From NCBI RefSeq assembly GCF_964204645.1, contig NC_134027.1, forward strand, positions 20,448,485 through 20,512,484: DNA of 64,000 nucleotides. Reading direction: 5' to 3'. The position numbers were made by a program, and so were the translations under genes. Of this stretch, positions 11,270 to 20,429 are shown one piece after another (the first letter of the stretch is position 1; each line of letters begins with the position of its first letter). The notes beneath the pieces were generated by a model. It searched no databases. It was not told the DNA's origin and saw nothing but the letters and a program-made list of their open reading frames with translations. This DNA is from Tubulanus polymorphus. Taxonomy: Eukaryota; Nemertea; Palaeonemertea; Tubulaniformes; Tubulanidae.

Positions 11270-12200
11270 AGTCGACCTGAAGATCATCTCCAACCAAATT
11301 GCAGTAACAACGAACGCATAGATTAAACAAATATGCCGAAATATATTTCCGTAGGACACTAGGGTTTTCCTGTAGGTTCTCCTTAAGCATTTTTTCGCCC
11401 ATGAAGTCTTAAAAATGAACCACAAAACAGGCCAATTCTCCGGAAACAGCCGTCGTTTCCTCTTACTCCGAGGCTTGTAAGCTGAACCTACTGGGGGATC
11501 TGACGACGGCAAGTCAACCCGATTTCTGCTTCATTGCAGAACCCTTCCACTGGACCTTATTCCGCCTATTTGTAGAGCTGCGGTCCGATTCTATACTACC
11601 AAAGACCGAAAGAGACTCGGGAGAAGATGAATAATCCTCTCTGGACACATTGTCCTCCGATCCGTAACCAGACGAATCAGCGAATCAGTTTCGAATTTAT
11701 CGTGTTTCTTACATTTCCTTGATTTAGCCCCCGCCGACTGGCTTTAGAATCAGTGTCAGTTACCAATTTTGTCCTGAAAATGACCTCGACGTTCGCCGCC
11801 ATGTGCTCGATCTCGTTTCGCATTTTCATGACAACCGGCCGTGCGACTGAGAACAGAATACCGCGACATCGACATCACCCTCACGACGTGTCGATGGACG
11901 AGCTGACGACGAAGTATTATCTAAACCTGATACAATCCTCGCACAACTTGCTAAACTTGATGTGTTGCAGAAGGATATGTGTGATGTCAAACAATCTCTC
12001 GAGTAATGCACGAGGACGCCGGGCAGTTAAAACTGGAGAAAGTATGCTTAAGAATAAAGTAAGGGACTTAGAAAATTTAGTTGCGGATTAAGAAGCGAAT
12101 GTGCGATCGGGTTACGAGCTATTGCTAGATCACAGTGGCGGAGCATGAGGGAAAATCTCATATTCTACGGAATCGAGGAGAGCGAAGGAAAAATCATATA
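11270..12200 (+). pseudogene. Non-LTR retrotransposon ORF1 remnant
   Basis: Read across + strand frames, the segment around 11940-12180 has a heptad-like stretch (LAKLDVLQKDMCDVKQSLE) followed by WRSMRENLIFYGIEESEG. The latter matches the block after the coiled coil in L1/CR1-type ORF1 proteins, which bind RNA. The frames are broken repeatedly and no reverse transcriptase follows, so this is a decayed fragment. Confidence 0.6.
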
Positions 12201-13498
12201 CCGTGGGTAAAAATACCAGAGGTAAAAATGTCAGAAGGAAATATACAGATGACTAGACAAACATGTGAATTCATTTACATTGTACACACTATTCCTACTA
12301 CCTGATCACGATTGATAGAACACTATATCCGCGTTGATGCGATGTAGAGAGAATCCCACAGTTATAACGAAAAAGTCCGAAAATGTAACTTCGAGAGTAG
12401 TTTATTTCAACGTTTCGACTATATCCTAATAGTCATCTTCAGGAATAATGAGATACTACAAAAGTTATGAGATATATATATATATATATATACAATCCAG
12501 AGACAAAGAGACTAATACAAGTAGTCAGAGATGATACAAACTATTGGAAAATTAACGTAGAAACAGTTACACGCTAAAATAGATTAAAGGGAACCAAAAT
12601 TATAAACAACAATAGTGAGTATAAATATAAATTGAAACTTAAAATCAGCAAACTAGGGGGCACCTAAAGTAAAAAAATGGTGAATACAAGTTGAGAGACT
12701 AAAATTGATGAGTGACAAATAACAGTGGATCAAAGGGGAAATCAAGTGTTGAGTTAAACCAGTTTCCTACTACCTGCATACTGAATGCACAGCTTTGATA
12801 TAACATATTTCTAGATACATGAAATTAAACAATGAATTAGTGATTTATAAGAAAGGTGAGACGTAAGCAGTTACAGAATGAGTATAGATTAACATTGGAA
12901 ATGATAGTTTTATTTACGCTAGGAGACATGAAGAAACAACATATCTCGAAATAATTGGACATTAGAAAATTATCGCACAGTTGATGGCAATTCTTGTTTT
13001 TGTTACTATCATTTTGAATACGAATAAACAAATCGTATGACAAAATAAAATGGCTGACACAGTCCCTAGTCAAGGATTGAATCAGCTCTCCAAATAACAA
13101 GGATTTACTTATTTTCTCCTCATGGATCTATACACAAACTATATGGTTAGAGTGATGAAATGACAATGATTTAAGTTCTAAGGTGTCGATTTGGAGAATA
13201 ATTGCTAAAAGCCGTAGATAGTAACTTTTTGGAAACTTTCAGAAACCATATTTTGTCATTGTCGCTGACATAAGTGGAACGTGACCTTGCACTGAGGTAG
13301 TGAGTTACACTCACCTACTCAGCTATGGTTGTTGTGTCAGTTTGGAGGATAATTTCAGTTCAATATGTCAGTATTCACACTGGTCACGTGTGATCAGCGT
13401 AGCGATCAGTATTGGTTTGGATTCCTCACGTTTTGATTGGTGTCTAGTGGCCGGATTTTCGCTAGACTTTTTCTGAGATTGGCGTTTTAATTTTCAGT
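12201..13498. other. Non-coding, repeat remnants
   Basis: AT-rich DNA without a convincing gene. It contains short CCAGAGGTAAAAATG-type motifs (12205-12245) that recur at 27.4 and 28.0 kb, a Penelope-like end (about 12345-12450) and a (TA)n run near 12472-12492. An 87-codon - strand frame at 13100-12837 shows no domain. Confidence 0.5.
12345..12450 (-). mobile_element. Penelope-like terminal sequence with hammerhead-like core
   Basis: On the - strand, CTGAAGATGACTATTAGGAT is followed directly by a segment that pairs with it and ends in CGAAACGTTG. This gives the stem II and GAAA layout of a hammerhead ribozyme, with one deviation in the CUGAUGA box. About 70 nt further on is GTGGGATTCTCTC, which also occurs at the tips of the hairpin insertion at 1055-1240. 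Degenerate hammerheads are known in Penelope-like elements; the assignment is inference. Confidence 0.45.
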
Positions 13499-13690
13499 CC
13501 AGTATTGTTAAAGGACTATAAAGATAATAGAAGGCCGGTATTGTAGAAGAAGGACTAAAACGATGACAAGAGTCCGGTATTGTAGGAGAAGGACTATAAA
13601 GATGATTGGAGTCTGGTATTGTGGAAGAAAGACTATAAAAATGATTTGTGTCCGATATTTTAGAAGGATTATGGTAATCCAGTATTGTTG
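13499..13690. repeat. 39-bp minisatellite, about five units
   Basis: Units beginning CCGGTATTGTA or close variants start at 13499, 13535, 13574, 13613, 13652 and 13679, so the main period is 39 bp. Because 39 is a multiple of three, the array keeps one - strand frame open (13787-13494) and gives an artificial protein repeat of 13 residues. Confidence 0.85.
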
Positions 13691-13799
13691 TGGAGGGGTT
13701 GAAAACTCGAAAAAGGTCTAGGGTATTGTTGATTTGGGACCAAGATGATTTAGGCCAGTAGGGATTTGACTGTTTAGGGCCCAGCATTGTAGAAAGAGG

Positions 13800-14999
13800 A
13801 CTGGTTAAGGGCTATTTACGAGGGCGGTGGTCAGGAGAGAGTTTGGTTCAGAAGGAGTTATGCTTGTGTCAAAGAACGATGATTATTATAAAGAACATTT
13901 ATTTCGGTTTCGGTTACGTCTTTCAGGGTTCATAATAGTAAATCCCTTTCACGGATTACGAGTGCGTGTGTACCGTGTGTGACCGGTAACTGTTTCGTAT
14001 GTTTGAATCGGCGCGTTGCTTACCTTTCACAGTTTTCTATGCCTCAATTGTTGGAGAGTTTCTGGTGGGGATAAATCTTTAGCTTTGGCTCGCGCATTTT
14101 TGCTGTAGACCAGGATAGACCTTTATGCAGTATGGAGAAAATAGTTCTCAAGAAGAGAGACTTTAATTTAAGGTGGACTTGGCGTGGCTGCTTAAACTGA
14201 AATCGATCGACAAGATGCCTCCTTTGGTTTTCGCTAGGTTTGAGGCGTTAAAACCTTTGGAAACAGCACCGTTACAGTATGTCAAGGATAATTTATTCTC
14301 GTTGTTTGGCGAGTCATTGTCATCTGTTATGTTTAGGTTGATGTGGAAAGGCTGGTTGCCTTGGTACGTGGGTTGGCAGAACTCCCCGCCATTTGCCTTC
14401 ACAACTTCAAGGGGCTGATTTTGATATTGATTTGGTTTATTCGGAATTTTATCACTCCCCCTGCTCGGAGTGTTTGGCATTTGTTGTTCATTTCGTTGAG
14501 CCAGGTGGATCTCTCTGTTTGCAGGTCAAAGCGTTGATGGGGTCTTAAATTTGCTGGGCTGGAATGGTAGGGGTGACCTTCGGCTTCTCGGCCATCTTAC
14601 AATCTTAAAGCCAAACAGCGACGCGGCTCACGAACCCCAGCCCACCAACCCCCTCCCCCCATACCCAGGAAGAACGCTGATTCTCAGAATCAAGACTCTA
14701 CGGGTCTTGGAGATCCTACAAAAACCAAAACCCCGGAAGGATGCGAAGGAACTGAGGAACCTGGTGCGATAGGTTCTTTTTCTGGTTTACGTTTTACTTA
14801 GTCTCTTGCCACATGTCCACTTAGATCTGTTGTCCCGGCTCTCGCCGCACTGGCATGGGGGCTAGGCTGCCTTGGTAATACATGTATCCATTTTCGAATT
14901 TCCCGAAAGTCGAATTTCATTCAAAGGTCGAATTTTAGTTCCGATTTTAACTGTGGCAGTTTCCGGTGGTTAAGATTTGGCTTAACCGGTTTATGCCTA
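13800..14999. other. Possible 5' part of the DIRS-like element, no domain seen
   Basis: GC content rises here and several frames of 60-105 codons exist on both strands (for example + 14173-14418 and - 14480-14163). None shows a motif I recognise. The composition matches the DIRS-like coding remnants that follow, so this may be its decayed leading part. Confidence 0.3.
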
Positions 15000-15005
15000 G
15001 CCCCT

Positions 15006-15560
15006 ATGCCCAGGTTTTTAGAGTTCCCTATTTTCAGTTTGATTTTATCTTTGCAGTTGGAAAAGCGTCTCGAACGATTGGAAAGGAAACTCGAGAACCC
15101 AGCGAAGTCGGTAGATAATGCTTCGATGCAGGTGAGGGCTGCTATTTCAGGACCAGGGGCATATTTTGACCCTTTCTATTCGTTAAGATGATTGGAAGGC
15201 CTGGTCGAATGTGACTGTATAAAAGCATACAAAAAGGCATACTTCGAATGGGTCTTGAAGTGTATCAAAAGAAACCTGGAGCACCATTATCTTCCAGCGC
15301 TCAACAGGAGGCTTATCGGGTCGCCGGAAGAAGAGAAGGTGACGGCAGTGGAGGAGAAATGGGCAAAAATGTCTCGCACAGAATTGCCCCTTCCAGCCTT
15401 TAGATACCAGGTAGGGAGAGGGAATTATACTCGGCGTAGAGATCGAGGCTCGGTTAGGAGAACTCATAATGCCGACACCGCGTTTGTAAGAAAGAAGGGC
15501 ATTTCATGCGCGATTGCCCGGACCTCCCGACTACGAGTAAGGAGGGCGTAAAAATAGAGT
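15006..15560 (+). pseudogene. DIRS-like Gag remnant with zinc knuckle
   Basis: A charged helical stretch (LEKRLERLERKLE) is followed, across a stop, by a second helical frame from 15192. Near 15466-15530 another frame reads CRHRVCKKEGHFMRDCPD, a zinc-knuckle-like C-x4-C-x4-H-x4-C cluster; most knuckles have C-x2-C. The layout suits a Gag that coats element RNA. Frames are broken by stops and a frameshift. Confidence 0.55.
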
Positions 15561-15673
15561 GAAATCTTGCACTCCTTTGTCTTCTGTTGTCTTCTAGGAA
15601 CCTAGATATTTCATGGACTCGGACGGAGACATTTGGCTCGATGCTGGTTTTGCCCTATTGCCTTTAGAACCGG

Positions 15674-15770
15674 GAGCTGAATCGGGAACCAGTAGCCGGC
15701 TACCGGTTCGGCTCCCGATTCAAAATGTTTTTGAATCGGAAGCCGAATCGGGAACCGGGAACCGGTAGCC
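15674..15770. repeat. Palindromic AATCGGGAACC cluster
   Basis: CTGAATCGGGAACCAGTAG runs into CCGGCTACCGGTTCGGCTCC and GATTC, its near reverse complement. The sense-strand form returns at 15733-15770. The cluster lies between the Gag and RT remnants of the DIRS-like element and could be a short inverted repeat of that element or a separate small insertion. Confidence 0.55.
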
Positions 15771-15969
15771 AGCTTCACAGGGGTCCTTTATAACTGGTCA
15801 ATTTGCACGTGAAATTATTGTGGACGTTATTGTTTTGAATAAAGACTATGATCGGTTTCGTTTACTCTTTATTTTGGTTTTTTAGGAAGGATCCACGCAG
15901 CTCGAAGAAATCGCTGTGCATGGAAGTGCGTCCGCGGAGCAGGTTTCCGCAACACCCTCGATTTTCCAG

Positions 15970-16330
15970 GTAATCACCCTTAATGAGGCAAGAATGAGGG
16001 ATCCAAATGAATTTAAGGCGGGTGAACTAAGCAGACATCTTGATCAATGGCGTTTCATCTTGGGAAAGAGCGATGACCATGTGTGAAAAGATCTTCTCGT
16101 GGTTAAAGGATGGCGTCCATATTCCTGATTTCTTCAGGCGGTTTAAGGGGAGGAAAAACCTATGATAACGACTGTACACCTGAGGCAATTTTTCCCAACG
16201 CTGCGTCTTGCGCAACTTTTGGTGATTTTGTTTTATTGGACGATCGTCGAAAGGGTTCGCAATGGTTCTGTTCGTTGGTGGGGGGAAGAAGGGGAAGTTG
16301 ACCCCCTCACTTGGTTATGCCGATCATTGG
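15970..16330 (+). pseudogene. DIRS-like reverse transcriptase, N-terminal fragment
   Basis: Frames here read NEFKAGELSRHLDQWRFI, then the YDNDCTPEAIFPNAASC block in a second frame and VRNGSVRWWGEEGEVDPL in a third. This is the order seen upstream of the RT fingers in DIRS-type Pol. The catalytic xDD region is missing, deleted between about 16330 and 16497. Confidence 0.5.
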
Positions 16331-16496
16331 TTCCCTGAGTGGCACTCTCAGGTGTCCATATTCTCGGGCGGGTCGGGCTTTAGGTGGGGTGGTAAATTGA
16401 TGCGCGGAGTTGTTGTGGAAGAGGTTTCGGACTACTGGCTATCAGAGGTTTATACCAAAGGACATTGTAGTCAAGGAAACTCTCGCTTTGGATAAT

Positions 16497-17126
16497 ACGC
16501 TCTGCGTGTTAGGTGACGTGGTCAAAGATAGTAGGGTCGATGCCCATGTAGATAACTAGGCACTTGTTGCCGCCTGGTATAGCCAGGGCTCCAGGTCTCA
16601 CGATTTTTCTGATGCCCTTAAGCAGTTATTCGTGACTACTTGTAGACTAAACATCTGCCTAAAATTGTTTTACGTTCGGTCGGGCCACAACCCGGCGGAT
16701 GCCCCATCGCGAATTACGGAAGGATCAGACGCCATGTTGTCTCCTAAGTCCAGGGAGTTCGTTCAGAAACGGGGGATTTCTGGATATTCTGTTGATTTCA
16801 TGGCCTTAGATTCGAATGCAATGTGTGGATTTGGGTGTGAAAGACTCCGCCGTTTTACCCCCTCTCTGTCTGTTGCTTCTGATGGGGTCGACCATTTTGC
16901 ACCGGATATTAGCAAAGAGGACAATCCTTCTTACATCTTCCCTCCGTTCTGTATGATTTCGGCCGTTTTACAGTTTTTGATGTTATTTCGTAAGCCGGTG
17001 ACTATGGTCTTCCCGCACATCTTTCCTCGGCCAATTTGGTGGCCACTTTTAGATGCAGTGACGTTTGAGAGGGATTTACTCGGGGGTAGGGGAGAAAAGG
17101 GTGTGATTTTGATGCCGTCTAAGTAG
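16497..17126 (+). pseudogene. DIRS-like RNase H and C-terminal region
   Basis: The RNase H remnant reads RVDAHVDN (catalytic Asp block, followed by a stop), then a helix, then VRSGHNPADAPSR, the usual end block of RNase H in these elements. The open frame 16632-17126 continues with SVDFMALDSNAM and FPPFCMISAVLQFL, a Cys/Pro-rich extension. A stop at 16557 separates the halves. Confidence 0.6.
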
Positions 17127-17269
17127 GGTTTTACCCCAGATAATACGGGGTTGAGGTATGATTTGTATGTATACAGGTTCCATTTCGGTGGCTAATTACA
17201 CCTTTTGTTTCATTTGAATGCCAATAAACTGCTGTACTTGATACGTCACGTCTTGCGTTTTATGATTTC

Positions 17270-17739
17270 AGGAAGTCCCAGTTCTTTGCATAGAATGTCG
17301 AGTTTTCGTCCTTGCTGATGACAATTTCTGTGGCAACTGCGGAACAGATCGAAAACAGCTTCGACTTGATTTCTAAAACACTGATTTCGATTCAACCGTG
17401 GCCGCGTCGGTGGAAGACTCGGATAAAAGACTGGCATATATGGAAACTTTCGAAAAAAAGTTTAGCTTACAGGAAAAATAAAACAGCTTTATGTCGGGAT
17501 TTCAAAACCTTTCTGAACTCCCTGAATCCCCGGAGGACCACGTTTTCGTCCACTTTTCGTCAATTTCTTGCCTTTAGGGATCGCAGAGGGAGGACGAAGG
17601 TTCATAATTTGACTTGTGGCGTGAGAAATATCCTTGGGATGGGCTGTTTGTGCCCAACTATACTCGCGACTGGAACCGTCGACTCATACATAGGCCATTT
17701 TAGGGCACATTTCAATTCGATCGGGAGAACTGGGGTATG
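17270..17739 (+). pseudogene. Second DIRS-like Gag piece, zinc-ribbon start
   Basis: After a possible acceptor (TTTCAG) near 17271, the frame reads VPVLCIECRVF and NFCGNCGTDR, a pair of C-x2-C motifs that could bind zinc. Further broken frames read YPWDGLFVPNYTRDWNRRL and FDRENWG. The coding sequence is cut at 17739 by the AT-rich element and picks up again at 20297. A polyadenylation-like AATAAA at 17223-17228 lies just upstream, so this may be the start of a second copy. Confidence 0.5.
17734..17739 (+). repeat. 6-bp target duplication, left copy
   Basis: GGTATG immediately before the AGT terminus of the element at 17740; its twin is at 20297-20302. A 6-bp duplication is the hallmark of Maverick/Polinton integration. 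Confidence 0.85.
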
Positions 17740-17920
17740 AGTAATAGGGAATATGGGGGTTCATACCAAAGGTCGAACGGTCGAGCACACTCTCCCCTTC
17801 AACCTTTGATATGAAACAACTTATTCATATAAATGAACATTATTTACATGAATTTCATATATTTTAAAATCATTTATATGTTAATTACACAAGTGTGAGT
17901 AAAGTGTGAGTAATAATTCA
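17740..17920 (+). repeat. Left terminal inverted repeat
   Basis: About 180 bp matching the reverse complement of 20105-20296 with few mismatches. It includes CGAGCACACTCTCCCCTTCA, a run of ATATGAA-type units and the inner motif GTGTGAGTAATAATTCA. The right copy carries an extra segment of about 25 bp. Confidence 0.85.
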
Positions 17921-17934
17921 CGTATTAATACGTA

Positions 17935-17990
17935 TTGAATACATTGATACGTATTGAATACGTATCAAATACATTGATACCTAAAACCCC
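17935..17990. repeat. TTGATACGTATTGAATACGTAT direct/palindromic cluster
   Basis: Overlapping repeats of ACGTATTGAATAC and ACATTGATAC lie just inside the left terminal repeat. The units are partly self-complementary and could be protein-binding iterons, but no function can be assigned. Confidence 0.6.
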
Positions 17991-18256
17991 CTTTTTGATT
18001 AACTAATATTTCATACATTTCAGCTAATGTAACGTATATTTCGTGATTTATCATTTAGTTTATGAATGTACAATGTACACAATTCAATACTTAAACAGTT
18101 TAACAATCTAATGGATTCATTGTAATCCTCTTTTAATAATGATGAACATAAATATATAATTGAATATGATTTATACTTTTCCAAATATTTATAATAAATC
18201 TGTGAGGTAAATAAATATTGAAACGGAAATATATATGATAAAACTATTTATGATAT

Positions 18257-18345
18257 TTGTACTAGACGTACGAGTAAGAATCCAAGAATCCAAGAAATCT
18301 TACTTTCTTGGCAAGAATCTTGGTTTCTTACTCGTACGTTTAGTA
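18257..18345. repeat. Internal hairpin, arms of about 38 bp
   Basis: GTACTAGACGTACGAGTAAG at the left is the near-complement of CTTACTCGTACGTTTAGTAC at the right, with TTCTTGG repeats toward the loop. The hairpin lies just downstream of the last ORF, so in the sense of the ORFs it could act as a 3' end or processing signal, or as an origin-like structure. Confidence 0.8.
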
Positions 18346-18471
18346 CATACATACATAAATTAGTTTCATAATAATTATGAATATGAATTATCAATCAAAG
18401 TATAGAAATTTAAGTGAAAACATATAATTTATTCATTTTTATATATTTCAGCCAATTTAACAGTCTATTGC

Positions 18472-18777
18472 TTAATTTGAATTATACAGTTTATTATTTA
18501 GCTCATGAATATACGTGTGATTCCTTAATGATTTTTCATTTTTATGCTTTTTATTGCATATTTTACAGCATTTAATATTATTCAATCTATCTGAAATATA
18601 ATTTATATTTTCTTTTAATTCTGTATATCTAATTTTACAGCTATCATAGAATTCTAACAACTGTTTTATAATATAAACTGAGAATGAATATAAACCTGAA
18701 ATCATAATAATTGATTTAATATTCTGTTGATTTTTATATATTAGATGTAATATTTCTAATACCTTATTTTCACTCAT
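18472..18777 (-). CDS. Small protein with C2H2 zinc finger
   Basis: A 101-residue ORF, last in the - strand series. A hydrophobic segment (about residues 23-41) is followed by a charged helix and a classical C2H2 finger, C71-x2-C74-x12-H87-x3-H91 (CKICNKKHKNEKSLRNHTYIH less its final His). It probably binds nucleic acid or protein; the hydrophobic segment might anchor it in a membrane. I do not recognise the family. It starts 48 bp after the stop of the upstream ORF, which suggests co-expression. Confidence 0.6.
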   Translation of the reverse strand: MSENKVLEILHLIYKNQQNIKSIIMISGLYSFSVYIIKQLLEFYDSCKIRYTELKENINYISDRLNNIKCCKICNKKHKNEKSLRNHTYIHELNNKLYNSN

Positions 18778-18824
18778 TTTTATAGTTAAAATATATAGAA
18801 TAAATTAAATCAAAAGATGCTGTT

Positions 18825-19046
18825 TTAATCCACAATATCATTTAAATCATTAACTTTTTTATTCTTTTTATTTCTGTGATTGTTTCCATTTACCTTCTTT
18901 AATTTCTTGCTCAATTTTATATTTCCATTAATCAAATCCTTACTGATATTTTCATAGTAAAAGAAAAGCGCAGCTAAAATTAATCCTCCTGCTACTAAAT
19001 AATGCTTCAAATCACTTTTCCCAGTTGGAATGCTGAAATCATCCAT
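18825..19046 (-). CDS. Small single-span membrane protein with basic tail
   Basis: 73 residues: a short polar N-terminus, one hydrophobic span (about residues 15-31, YLVAGGLILAALFFYY), then a strongly basic Lys/Asn-rich tail. This is the layout of small membrane proteins found in virophages and Polinton-like viruses, but it is too short for a firm match. It lies between two zinc-finger ORFs on the same strand. Confidence 0.5.
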   Translation of the reverse strand: MDDFSIPTGKSDLKHYLVAGGLILAALFFYYENISKDLINGNIKLSKKLKKVNGNNHRNKKNKKVNDLNDIVD

Positions 19047-19213
19047 TTATTTAAGAAAAAAATTAATAAATTGATAAATATTTAATATTTTAGAAATATT
19101 TAACTTTCATATGTTTCAAATCAAATAACAATTAAACTTACTTCCTAACAGTTATTCATTAACTAATTTTTCAATGCTTTAACTACTATATATTTGAAAC
19201 ATACAGCTTAATC

Positions 19214-19507
19214 TTATTTCAATATAGAATTATTATTCATTTCATATTCGATATGTTTGATTGTCTGATAATGTTTTGATTTATGTGATTTTAAATATTT
19301 GCCACCACAATAACAATACACTTTTTCATTAGGATTGAATTTTCTAAATTCATCATCTAAATTACATTGAACTGCAACATCTTTGAATGATTGTTCATTA
19401 TCTAATTCACATTGAATACCAATATTTGATGAATTTTCATTATAGATGATTTGTTTATTATCAAAAATAAAAATTGAAATTGAAATAATATAATTGTCTT
19501 TTTTCAA
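19214..19507 (-). CDS. Small protein with CxC...HxxxxxH virus-type zinc finger
   Basis: 97 residues. Near the C-terminus, C65-x-C67-x11-H79-x5-H85 (CYCGGKYLKSHKSKH...H) is a finger of the CxC type common in nucleocytoplasmic large DNA viruses and Polinton-like elements. The N-terminal third is hydrophobic and Ile-rich. Its start overlaps the end of the upstream ORF by 47 bp in another frame beside an A6 run, so the two may once have been one gene, or may be linked by frameshifting. Confidence 0.6.
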   Translation of the reverse strand: MKKDNYIISISIFIFDNKQIIYNENSSNIGIQCELDNEQSFKDVAVQCNLDDEFRKFNPNEKVYCYCGGKYLKSHKSKHYQTIKHIEYEMNNNSILK

Positions 19508-19880
19508 TTCTTAAGTTAATCAAATCATTATAATCTTTAGAAAGTATTATATCACTTTTTCTTTCATTGAAAGGAGTTTTAAGAATATTAATTATGTTTT
19601 CATCTAAAGTTCCTTTAAAATTTAAAACTGTATTGAACATTTTAGGATTTTTAACACCATTATCAAAAGTATCAATTAGTTCAGTAATTAAATATGTTTC
19701 ATTTGATGATATTTGATTAATCATAGTAATGTTATCAATTTTATAATACCTTGCGGACACTAAATTTGTTGCTGAGATATGATTTTTAATGTTAAACTCT
19801 GAAAATAATTTATTGGTTTCTTTTATTTCGATTTTGAATTTAGGTTCTTCTTCTTCTGTCTTCATTTTTATAACAAACAA
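19461..19880 (-). CDS. First ORF of the element, unknown
   Basis: 139 residues, acidic and Lys/Glu-rich at the start (KMKTEEEEPKFKIEIKE), then a mixed region with blocks such as SARYYKIDNITMINQ and VLNFKGTLDENIINIL. No family recognised. It lies nearest the right terminal repeat and so is probably first in any transcript. The tail after an A6 run near 19500 is of low complexity, as expected if the true frame shifts into the next ORF. Confidence 0.5.
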   Translation of the reverse strand: MFVIKMKTEEEEPKFKIEIKETNKLFSEFNIKNHISATNLVSARYYKIDNITMINQISSNETYLITELIDTFDNGVKNPKMFNTVLNFKGTLDENIINILKTPFNERKSDIILSKDYNDLINLRIEKRQLYYFNFNFYF

Positions 19881-20104
19881 TTCATTAAAACTCGTTTCAA
19901 ATATAAATATTCAATGTTGAAATATGAATTATTTCAATCACACTTTACTCACACTTTTAATGTTTGAAAATCTAACTCATACAAATATAAATATTGAAAT
20001 ATGTTTAAAATATAAACTATTTCACTCACACTTTACTCACACTTTTATATTCTTTTAGTTATTCATTTATTTTACTTATATTTTTATTCGAAATCTGTTA
20101 AAAT
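19881..20104. repeat. Iteron-like CACACTTTACTCACACTTT repeats
   Basis: The motif occurs at about 19940-19958 and 20029-20045, and a shorter form lies in the terminal repeat near 20112. The inverse, GTGTGAGTAAAGTGTGAG, occurs in the left repeat near 17894. They lie upstream of the first ORF and may be promoter or replication protein sites. Confidence 0.55.
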
Positions 20105-20296
20105 ATGAATTATTACTCACACTTTTGTAATTAACATATAAATGATTTTAAGATATATGAAATTCATGTAAATAATGTTCATTTATATGAAATTATTGGG
20201 AGTAATAGGGAATATGGGGGTTCATATCAAAGGTTGAAGGGGAGAGTGTGCTCGACTGTTCGACCTTTGGTATGAACCCCCATATTCCCTATAACT
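20105..20296 (-). repeat. Right terminal inverted repeat
   Basis: About 190 bp complementary to 17740-17920. Its outer 90 bp are themselves a palindrome: AGTAATAGGGAATATGGGGG at about 20203 reads back as the terminal inverted CCCCCATATTCCCTATAACT at 20277-20296. The left repeat lacks this internal duplication. Confidence 0.85.
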
Positions 20297-20302
20297 GGTA
20301 TG
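20297..20302 (+). repeat. 6-bp target duplication, right copy
   Basis: GGTATG, identical to 17734-17739. Beyond it the interrupted DIRS-like sequence continues. Confidence 0.85.
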
Positions 20303-20370
20303 GAATCTACGGTTATTCTTTGGGAATCCAGCTATATCCGAAAAGGTCAGGGGGTATCTTAGAGTAAGTA
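20297..20370 (+). mobile_element. DIRS-like retroelement, right part
   Basis: The sequence after the target duplication continues the Gag-like remnant that stops at 17739; removal of the 2,557-bp insertion and one duplication rejoins it as ACTGGGGTATG + GAATC. It ends near 20370, where AT-rich DNA begins. Confidence 0.5.
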
Positions 20371-20429
20371 AAAAGGAGTTTATATTTTATATAAATTGAC
20401 ATTTTTTTTTCTATTTAAATTTCTTAAAT

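Larger units (their letters stand above)
15000..17739 (+). mobile_element. Decayed DIRS-like retroelement, left part
   Basis: Broken + strand frames give a Gag-like piece with a zinc knuckle (15006-15560), the start of a reverse transcriptase (15970-16330), a gap where most of the RT is deleted, an RNase H-like region and its C-terminal extension (16497-17126), then a second Gag-like piece (17270-17739). Sequence such as HLDQWRFILGKS and FMALDSNA resembles tyrosine-recombinase (DIRS) elements. The element resumes at 20297 after the insertion at 17740. No recombinase domain is seen. Confidence 0.6.
17740..20296 (-). mobile_element. 2,557-bp mini-Maverick/Polinton-like element
   Basis: Bounded by perfect 6-bp duplications (GGTATG) and long terminal inverted repeats that start AGTAATAGGG on the left and AGTTATAGGG on the right (inverted). 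The interior is strikingly AT-rich against the GC-richer DIRS-like host sequence it interrupts. Four small ORFs are packed head to tail on the - strand; two encode zinc fingers and two have hydrophobic segments. Maverick/Polinton elements share the AG...CT ends and 6-bp duplications but are 15-20 kb and encode DNA polymerase, integrase and capsid proteins, none of which is seen here. It is probably a non-autonomous derivative, or a minimal relative carrying its own cargo. The insertion postdates the DIRS-like copy. Confidence 0.75.

Noticed and set aside
13494-13787. 97-codon Ser/Pro-rich repeat protein on the - strand
   Set aside because: It is the 39-bp minisatellite read in frame; no start context or domain.
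14163-14480. Overlapping ORFs on both strands (105 and 81 codons)
   Set aside because: No recognisable motif on either strand; both lie in the decayed DIRS-like neighbourhood.
15000-17130. GC-richer block that might suggest bacterial contamination
   Set aside because: The coding remnants are of a DIRS-like retroelement, and the block is interrupted by an element with its own target duplication, all within animal-type DNA.
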